11,847 nt of DNA from Trueperaceae bacterium (lineage in GTDB: Bacteria; Deinococcota; Deinococci; Deinococcales; Trueperaceae). The position numbers were made by a program, and so were the translations under genes. Shown piece by piece: positions 8,601-11,847 of this stretch; positions within the stretch are counted from its first letter, which is position 1; every line of letters starts with the position of its first letter. The notes under the pieces are model-generated. The model searched no databases, was not told the DNA's origin, and saw only the letters and a program-made list of their open reading frames with translations. The stretch lies in contig PXAU01000008.1 in NCBI GenBank assembly GCA_003567075.1, positions 1 to 11,847 of the forward strand, read 5' to 3'.

Positions 8601-11289
8601 GGAACGCCAAGGTGAGCGCGGCCTGCATCAGCGAGCGCCACGTGTCGCCGAGCAGCGTGGTGAGGTGGTTGCGGAACAGCACCCCGCTGCGGCGCGGCAT
8701 CACCGCGTAGAACGCCGGCAAGAACGCTGGGATGGCGAGCGAGGCGAGCACGAAGGCGACACCGACGGCGTTCGCCGGCGCGGGCAGCAGCCAGCAGGCG
8801 ACCAGCGACAGCAGCGCGAAGGGCGGGACCGTTGACCGCCTCAGGTTGTCGATCATCTTCCAGCGGCCAAGCGTCGGGACCGCGCCTGGCCCCGACCATG
8901 ACCCGAACACCCACGGCAGGAGCTGCCAGTCACCCCGCGTCCAACGGTGCTGGCGCGTCGCGGCGACGTCGAAGCGCGACGGCGACGCTTCCACGACCTC
9001 GACGTCGGAGGCGAGACCGGCGCGGGCGAAGACGCCTTCGAACAGGTCGTGGCTCAGGACGCTGCCATCGGGGATACGCTCGCCGAGCACGGCCTCGAAG
9101 GCATCGACGTCGTAGATGCCCTTGCCGGTGAACGAACCCTCGCCGAAGAGATCCTGGTAGACGTCCGAGACCGCCGCCGCGTAGGGATCCAGGCCACCGA
9201 GGACGCCGAACACGCGTTGGAAGATCGAGCGCTCGCCGCCGAACGCGAACGATGCCGTGACGCGGGGTTGCAGCACGGCGTACCCGCTGACGACGCGCCG
9301 GCCGCTCGCGTCCAGGATCGGTCGGTTGAGCGGGTGGGCCATCTTGCCGATCAACCGCAGCGCCGCATCGCGCGGCAGGCGCGTGTCGGCGTCGAGCGTG
9401 ATCACGTAGCGCACGTCGGCAGGGACCTGCACGGGGCGGCCCGCGACGCTCTGGAAGGTCGTGTCGGTGGCGCCTCTCAGGAGCCGATTGAGTTCGCGCA
9501 GCTTGCCGCGCTTGCGCTCCCACCCCATCCACATGCCCTCGCCGGCACCGAACACGCGGCGGCGGTGGAGCAGCAGGAACCGCGGCCCGGCGGGCCCGGG
9601 GCCGTGGCGCTCGTTCAGCGCGTCGATAGCGTTCTGCGCGACCGCGAGCACACGTTCGTCGCCGTCTCGGTGCGGTTGGGCGGCGTCGATGCCATCCGGC
9701 AGGAGGGCGAACGTCAGGTCCCCGCTGGCGCCGGCGAGGTGGTGCACCTCGAGCCGTTCGACCTGATCACGCATGTCCGTCTCGCTGCCGAGGAGCGTGG
9801 GCACCACCACCAGCGTCCGCAGCGAACTCGGGACGCCGCCCTCGAGGGCCAGCCCGCTGAGTGGCTCGGTGCCCAGGCGCCGGGTGATGAGACGGTGGAC
9901 CAGCGCGGTGCCCACCTCGCTCATCGGTATGACGACCAAGAGTGCGACGAGCGCGATCCAGCCAGCCGCCAGGCCCGCCGAGGCCAGCGCCCACGCGACG
10001 ATCGTCAACAGCAGCAGCGTGACTCCCGCGATGGCACCGAGGTAGCCGGCCAGCCCCGCGCCCACGATGGCACGGCGCACGCGCTTCCGCAGCGGGGGTC
10101 GCGCACCCAGCGTCCGTTCCAGCGCGCGGCGACCGGGCCCGATCAGGTGGAAGCCGGGGTCGGCGACGCGCTCTCCCTGGGCATCGTCGAGTGGCGCCTG
10201 GCGGGTGGCAGCGGCCGCGGAGGCGAGCGCCTGATCGGTCACCTCGAGCTCCGTCGCCGAGGAGCCGCGTGCCAGCTCCTCGATGGCCGCGCGGTAGCTG
10301 TCGCGGGTCGGGAAGTCCATGGCGCCGAACGCGCTCCCGTTACGCAAGCGCGCGTCGACGAGGCTGACGCTCTCGAACAGCTCCGCCCAGTCCAGCCCGG
10401 ACATGATCCGCATGCTCGTGATGGCGTTGCGCACCGAGACGTTGCACGCTCCTACGCGTTGCTGCGCGCGCCGGACGACGTCGTCGATGGACGTGCCCCG
10501 CTGAGCCAGGTGCTCCTCCAGCCACCCGAGCGCCGGCGTTGTCACCGGGTCCTGGTCGCGCAGGCGCTTGGCGAGCTGCGCCGCGAACACTGCCGTCCAC
10601 GCCGCCGGCCCCGCCGCGTCGAGGTCCGACGCGCGCCACGAGCGGCTCGCACCCGCCGCATGGATCCGTTCGGCGACGGACTGCGCCGCCTCGAACGCCC
10701 GGCGGTCGTTGCCGATCTCGTCCACCAAGCGCCGCAGGTTCTCGAGGAGCACGAAGCGCAGCGTAATGGGGACGGCCCAGAGCTCGCCGACGGTGAGCGG
10801 CTGCACCCGTTGGTAGGCGGCGATGAAGCGTCGTAACAGCTCCGGATCGACGTGACTGTCGGTGTGCGAGACGTACGCCCAGGCGAGCCCGAGGACGCGT
10901 GGGTACCCCTCGAACGGCCCCTCGGCCAGCTTCGGCAGTTGCCGATAGTAGTTCGGCGGCAGAGCGTCGCGGACCTCGCGCACCTGCGCCTCGATCACGT
11001 GATAGTTGTCGAGGAACCACTCGGCGGCAGGGGCGACGTCGCGACCGCCCGCCACCTCCTCCGCACTGCTGCGGTACGCAGCGAGCAGCACCTCGGCATC
11101 GTCGTCGAGGCGGTTGCGCAGCGAGGGCCTGGCCGGAGGCCGTGCCGTGACGGGTTGCGCGGTCGCGAGGCTCGTGGCGTGCTGCTCGAGGCGCTCCGCA
11201 CCGAAGAGTTCGCGGCGCACCGGCGTGGGGTCATCCCACGGGGGCGACGGCGTTCGCGCGGCACGCGCGATCCGATCGAACAGGGGCAT
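2632..11289 (-). CDS. ndvB: Cyclic beta-1,2-glucan synthase, NdvB/Cgs type (GT84 + GH94)
   Basis: 2885 aa, close to the 2830-2870 aa of rhizobial and Brucella enzymes. This inner-membrane protein primes, elongates, length-controls and cyclises beta-1,2-glucan from UDP-glucose. Domains: N-terminal NdvB region (about 80-190: AEWFLDNYHVIEAQVREVRD, YYRQLPKLAEGP, HTDSHVDPELLRRF, QPLTVGELWA). Two membrane helices at about 410-455. GT84 catalytic core with D532, DADTR (D633, D635), SHDLFEG (D748) and RQHRW (R779-W783), i.e. the D,D,D,(Q/R)xxRW set. Membrane helices at about 823-862, 886-904 and 949-987. Glycoamylase-like domain (about 1360-1550; PWGVSESAYA with E1406). Beta-sandwich domains near 1586 and 2073. 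C-terminal GH94 barrel with GAYGFRDQLQD and GTGDWNDGMN (D2554, D2557), which trims linear chains in the known enzyme. The start at 11289 follows AGGAAGG with 5-nt spacing; upstream in-frame sequence is Arg-rich junk. No transporter (NdvA) or glucan-modifying gene is in the window. Confidence 0.93.
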   Translation of the reverse strand: MPLFDRIARAARTPSPPWDDPTPVRRELFGAERLEQHATSLATAQPVTARPPARPSLRNRLDDDAEVLLAAYRSSAEEVAGGRDVAPAAEWFLDNYHVIEAQVREVRDALPPNYYRQLPKLAEGPFEGYPRVLGLAWAYVSHTDSHVDPELLRRFIAAYQRVQPLTVGELWAVPITLRFVLLENLRRLVDEIGNDRRAFEAAQSVAERIHAAGASRSWRASDLDAAGPAAWTAVFAAQLAKRLRDQDPVTTPALGWLEEHLAQRGTSIDDVVRRAQQRVGACNVSVRNAITSMRIMSGLDWAELFESVSLVDARLRNGSAFGAMDFPTRDSYRAAIEELARGSSATELEVTDQALASAAAATRQAPLDDAQGERVADPGFHLIGPGRRALERTLGARPPLRKRVRRAIVGAGLAGYLGAIAGVTLLLLTIVAWALASAGLAAGWIALVALLVVIPMSEVGTALVHRLITRRLGTEPLSGLALEGGVPSSLRTLVVVPTLLGSETDMRDQVERLEVHHLAGASGDLTFALLPDGIDAAQPHRDGDERVLAVAQNAIDALNERHGPGPAGPRFLLLHRRRVFGAGEGMWMGWERKRGKLRELNRLLRGATDTTFQSVAGRPVQVPADVRYVITLDADTRLPRDAALRLIGKMAHPLNRPILDASGRRVVSGYAVLQPRVTASFAFGGERSIFQRVFGVLGGLDPYAAAVSDVYQDLFGEGSFTGKGIYDVDAFEAVLGERIPDGSVLSHDLFEGVFARAGLASDVEVVEASPSRFDVAATRQHRWTRGDWQLLPWVFGSWSGPGAVPTLGRWKMIDNLRRSTVPPFALLSLVACWLLPAPANAVGVAFVLASLAIPAFLPAFYAVMPRRSGVLFRNHLTTLLGDTWRSLMQAALTLAFLGDSAYRMVDAITRTIVRVLFTRRHLLEWTTAARATTRPRLGVLGFYRQMSAGTLLSLGVTAGAIALRPAAWALVLPFGLLWLAAPALAAWISRSPVSSHRRSLSVADDDALRRTARRTWRYFETFVTPADHMLPPDNFQEDPVGVVARRTSPTNIGLYLLSAVAARDFGWAGTVETVARLEATFVQLERLERFRGHFFNWYGTHDAQVLEPAYVSSVDSGNLAGHLIALANACEQWVGAPEALDARRGVLDVARLAREALDALPGVPRDPARRLASVLETIAAALSAPLPEGAGSPRSEGAGRALPEGVGSDDLELRARDAARLAADLAADVETAGAGDDDLTIWTAALGRTLAAHAQDRSLDAAAREDLDGRLRALAATARAMALAMDFSFLVDPERGLLSIGYSLSEHGLDRSCYDLLASEARLASLFAIAKGDVATRHWFRLGREARPAGSGSVLWSWSGSMFEYLMPSLVMHAPIGSLLEQSQRRAVERQQAYGRSLDLPWGVSESAYAARDLALTYQYAAFGVPDLGLRRGLAESVVVAPYATGLAAMVDPRAARRNFERLKAFGALGRYGFVDALDFTPARVPTAETVVLVRTYMAHHQGMTVVAIANALDGGRMREHFHREPIVQATELLLEERIPHDVVAASPRADRVLASPAEARALTSTARHLTPTMADAPTTHLLSNGRYAVMLTATGAGYSRWRDVALTRWREDASRDELGSFVFLRDIGSGAIWSAGLEPLGGAAADDVVVFGEDHAEFTRRDGAVTTTTDVLVSAEADAEVRRVSVANAARRARVIEITSYAELVLTSPVADAAHPAFAKMFVQTEFLPEYGALVATRRRRSPDEPEVWAAHLAVVEGELVAEAQHETDRARFLGRGNAIGAANAIHAGGALSNTVGTVLDPIFALRRRVRVPAGGIARVAFWTVVASSRAEVLDLVDQHLDRSAFERAKTLAWTQAQVQLRFLDVSSDEAADFQRLATPLIVLEPRFRAPPTAIAHGAGPQSGLWPYAVSGDLPIVLLRIRDLADIGQVRQLLRAHEYWRLKRLAVDLVVLNEREASYQHDLQVAIETAVRSSQSRPRLGDVPAQGSVHVLRADQVSVEARALLRSVARVSLVAERGPIAHQLACLPPLPPPAPATLSSSTPVPARRRRRFARAPTGSPGPSPSTPPDTRSLEFFNGLGGFGADGREYVVILSAGQTTPAPWINVVANAAFGFLVSAEGSGATWSENSRDHQLTPWSNDPVADPAGEALFVRDEVSGDVWTATAEPIRDAGTYVARHGFGYSRFEHEADGVAMRLLQFVPLDDPIKVSRLTLHNRSGVRRRLSVTAYAEWVIGTSRAASAPHLTTEIDPTTGAMLVRNPWASEFAGRVAFADVGERPASWTGDRTEFLGRGGRLAAPAALGRSAPLSGRSGAGLDPCTALQRTFEVAPGASIEFVSLLGACASAEEAVGLVTRYRAADLDAVLREVETHWAGVLGAVQVATPERAMDVMLNGWLLYQTIACRTLARSGFYQASGAYGFRDQLQDGMALTFAQPEETRRHLLRAASRQFVEGDVQHWWLPQTGRGVRTRISDDRVWLAFAAATYVASAGDAAVLEEVVPFIEGPALRPGQHDAFFEPIASYESGSLFEHCARGLDQAVALTGERGLPLMGTGDWNDGMNRVGAGGRGESVWLGWLLLRTIELFAPLADERDPPRARRWRAHAEDVRASLEREAWDGAWYRRATFDDGTWLGSADGEACRIDSVPQSWAVLSGAADPARSRLAMASVRKHLVRPDDGLVLLFTPPFDRGPLDPGYIKGYPPGLRENGGQYSHAAMWAILAFTKLGDGDEAVALFELLNPIQHARTPDAVERYKVEPYVVAADVYALAPHVGRGGWTWYTGSAAWMYRAGVEGILGLRREGDTLVVEPCIPTTWPGFEASVRVGSSRYDIQVENDVGRARPAWQVVVDGVSLSDVERTVRVALDGGTHRLVLSARPADVSDAAAAG
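5074..5208 (-). other. Pro/Ser/Arg-rich linker within the glucan synthase
   Basis: Residues about 2028-2072 are low-complexity (PPLPPPAPA, a run of five Arg, then SPGPSPSTPP) and join the first beta-sandwich/catalytic unit to the second beta-sandwich that precedes the GH94 domain. It marks a flexible domain boundary. Confidence 0.65.
7666..7737 (-). repeat. Three 24-bp (8-residue) tandem repeats within the glucan synthase
   Basis: Residues 1185-1208 read PLPEGAGS / PRSEGAGR / ALPEGVGS, three diverged copies of an 8-aa unit encoded by 24-bp repeats. They lie between the membrane/GT84 half and the glycoamylase-like domain and appear to be a local in-frame expansion in a loop. Frame is preserved, so the protein should remain intact. 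Confidence 0.7.
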
Positions 11290-11294
11290 GAACG

Positions 11295-11301
11295 CCTTCC
11301 T
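11295..11301 (-). promoter_or_regulatory. Ribosome-binding site of the glucan synthase
   Basis: AGGAAGG on the minus strand with a 5-nt spacer to the ATG at 11289. It fixes the start to the Met-Pro-Leu-Phe N-terminus and rejects about 113 upstream in-frame codons. Confidence 0.75.
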
Positions 11302-11457
11302 GGCCGTCGTCACGGGGGACGATCGGCACCGAGGCTGGTGGTCCTCAGCTGTGGAGCGCGGGGGTCGACGTTCCCCGACCCTGGCGCGCGGCGACGTCCG
11401 TCGCGGACGACGACCAAGGCGTCGCCCGGACGGGCGGCTACGGAGGGTCGTGCAACC

Positions 11458-11463
11458 AGCATA
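11458..11463 (-). promoter_or_regulatory. Possible -10 element for the glucan synthase
   Basis: TATGCT on the minus strand is the best sigma-70-like -10 match in the upstream region. The sequence 17 nt upstream of it is a poor -35. Position and motif only. Confidence 0.3.
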
Positions 11464-11529
11464 CGCGCGATCCGGGTGTGAACGTGGTTCGAGAGCCGTC
11501 CAGACAACGGTGTGGCGTCGGCGACGGTG

Positions 11530-11545
11530 CGCGCCGCACGGCGCG
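11530..11545. repeat. GC palindrome, 7-bp arms
   Basis: CGCGCCG-CA-CGGCGCG lies about 70 bp upstream of the possible glucan synthase -10 and about 40 bp from the IS-like remnant. Such GC palindromes arise easily at this base composition; a regulator site or transcript stem is possible. Confidence 0.4.
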
Positions 11546-11594
11546 GACATTCCCGGCCGCCTCCGAGAAGCGAGGGCACATGCTCTTGAGTCCT

Positions 11595-11615
11595 CCCCAC
11601 GCCTGAAGGCGGGGG
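11595..11615 (-). repeat. Subterminal hairpin with bulged base (IS605-type right end)
   Basis: Eight base pairs (CCCCCGCC with GGCG/GGGG), a TTCA tetraloop and a single unpaired T in the 3' arm on the minus strand. The bulged base is a hallmark of hairpins bound by HUH Y1 transposases of this family. On the plus strand it reads CCCCACGCCTGAAGGCGGGG. Confidence 0.7.
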
Positions 11616-11627
11616 CTTCCCGCCCCA

Positions 11628-11750
11628 TTAGGTGAGCATCGCGACCTCGCCGTCACGGCCGTTCACGGGTCTGGCCGCCAGGCCTGCAACCCCAAAGGCA
11701 GAGCCTGCGGCGAGTCCGAACAGGCCCTGATTCCGGCCCGGGGTACCCTT
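11628..11750 (-). pseudogene. TnpB-like C-terminal tail (truncated)
   Basis: Forty open codons (from just after an in-frame TGA at 11751-11753) end at TAA 11628-11630, 12 nt before the IS605-type hairpin, exactly where a tnpB gene would stop. The tail (including GLAARPVNGRDGEV) has the Gly/Ala/Arg-rich, poorly conserved look of actinobacterial TnpB C-termini after the zinc finger, but none of the catalytic DED residues or the zinc-ribbon cysteines are present. The identification rests mainly on its position relative to the hairpin. The -10-like TACCCT of the next gene overlaps its broken end. Confidence 0.42.
11744..11749 (+). promoter_or_regulatory. -10 element of a probable leaderless promoter
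   Basis: TACCCT followed by 6 nt (TTCACC) and the ATG at 11756, so the mRNA would begin at the start codon. No ribosome-binding site is present upstream of that ATG. Same geometry as at 2563-2575 on the other strand. A -35 is not clear. Confidence 0.45.
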
Positions 11751-11755
11751 TCACC

Positions 11756-11847
11756 ATGAACCCCAGCCCAGCGAAGCGTCCAGCCGGCGACCCCTCACCC
11801 GAGGCCCGATTCGACGTCGTCGCCGACCACGGCTTCGACGCCTTCCC
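11756..11847 (+). CDS. N-terminus of an unidentified protein (truncated by window end)
   Basis: Thirty complete codons are visible: a Pro-rich start, then PEARFDVVADHGFDAFP. Third positions are mostly G/C and the frame is open to the edge. The start is supported by the leaderless promoter motif TACCCT-N6-ATG. Too little is present to assign a family. A weak thought only: the spacing R-F...G...[FY]-P resembles the segment before the nucleotide-binding region of some actinobacterial DEAD/DEAH-box helicases, which would be proved or excluded by the next 50 codons. It is the only credible plus-strand gene and is divergent from all others. Confidence 0.55.
   Translation, partial: MNPSPAKRPAGDPSPEARFDVVADHGFDAF

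Larger units (their letters stand above)
11290..11585 (-). other. Non-coding leader/intergenic region upstream of the glucan synthase
   Basis: About 296 bp without a credible gene: every frame gives Arg/Pro-rich, biased translations. It holds the ribosome-binding site (11295-11301), a possible -10 (11458-11463) and a GC palindrome (11530-11545). If the -10 is used, the glucan synthase mRNA has a leader of about 160 nt. I see no riboswitch or terminator pattern I can name. Confidence 0.5.
11586..11750 (-). mobile_element. Right-end remnant of an IS200/IS605-family element
   Basis: On the minus strand the order is: open tail frame, TAA (11628-11630), GGGGCGGGAAG, then a hairpin CCCC-CGCC-TTCA-GGCG-T-GGGG with one extra-helical T (11595-11615), then AGGAC and TCAA (11586-11589). 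In IS200/IS605 elements the tnpB gene ends just before a subterminal hairpin, often with a bulged T read by the Y1 transposase, and the right cleavage site can be TCAA (as in IS608). The same tnpB 3' end plus right end forms the omega-RNA scaffold that guides TnpB. Here the rest of tnpB, tnpA and the left end are absent from the window; an in-frame TGA (11751-11753) and the start of another gene (11756) take their place. I read it as a truncated, immobile relic. Confidence 0.62.

Noticed and set aside
8947..10836. Plus-strand open frame of 629 codons opposite the GT84 region
   Set aside because: Same artefact: low-complexity Arg/Ala/Gln composition, and the minus strand carries clear catalytic motifs.
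11290..11628. N-terminal extension of the glucan synthase by 113 codons
   Set aside because: Arg-rich, unlike NdvB N-termini, crosses the IS-like hairpin; a good ribosome-binding site fixes the start at 11289.
1..11847. CRISPR arrays, tRNA or rRNA genes, prophage genes
   Set aside because: No regularly spaced repeats, no tRNA cloverleaf or rRNA segment, and no phage-like genes were seen on either strand.

Overview
The window is about 70% G+C with strong G/C preference at third codon positions. Nearly all coding content lies on the minus strand. Two genes show a -10-like TANNNT hexamer exactly 6 nt before the ATG, the signature of leaderless transcription common in Actinobacteria and Deinococcota. 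With the GC-rich codon use this suggests a deep-branching actinobacterium-like chromosome, but no rRNA or marker gene confirms it and the lineage is an inference.

Reading the minus strand from right to left: (1) At the right edge (11756-11847, plus strand) an unidentified gene begins. (2) Just left of it (11586-11750) is a remnant of an IS200/IS605-type element: a TnpB-like C-terminal tail, its stop codon, then a hairpin with a bulged base and a TCAA terminus. (3) After a 300-bp non-coding leader comes one giant gene (2632-11289, 2885 codons), an NdvB/Cgs-type cyclic beta-1,2-glucan synthase. It has the N-terminal NdvB domain, a membrane-embedded GT84 glycosyltransferase, a glycoamylase-like domain, two beta-sandwich domains and a C-terminal GH94 phosphorylase domain. 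It fills almost three quarters of the window. (4) Next is a 355-aa RelA/SpoT-type (p)ppGpp synthetase-domain protein with no hydrolase domain and an unrecognised C-terminal half. (5) Then a 113-aa single-pass membrane protein with a conserved-looking GWAT/Cys periplasmic part. (6) Then a decayed or odd lipoprotein-like reading frame with two in-frame stops and a perfect 9+2+9 palindrome. (7) At the left edge is the N-terminus of a predicted lipoprotein of the thiol-activated (cholesterol-dependent) cytolysin family, cut by the window start.

The genes do not form one evident pathway. The glucan synthase would build cyclic or cell-surface glucan at the membrane. The small membrane protein, the lipoprotein-like frame and the cytolysin share a cell-surface location, while the alarmone synthetase is a stand-alone stress or toxin-type enzyme. 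Spacings of 68, 280, 43 and 121 bp, each gene having its own ribosome-binding site or promoter-like motif, argue for mostly separate transcription. The most unusual items are the lipid-anchored cytolysin, the IS605/omega-RNA-like remnant abutting a new gene's promoter, the solo synthetase with an unknown partner domain, and a full NdvB in a probable non-proteobacterial host.
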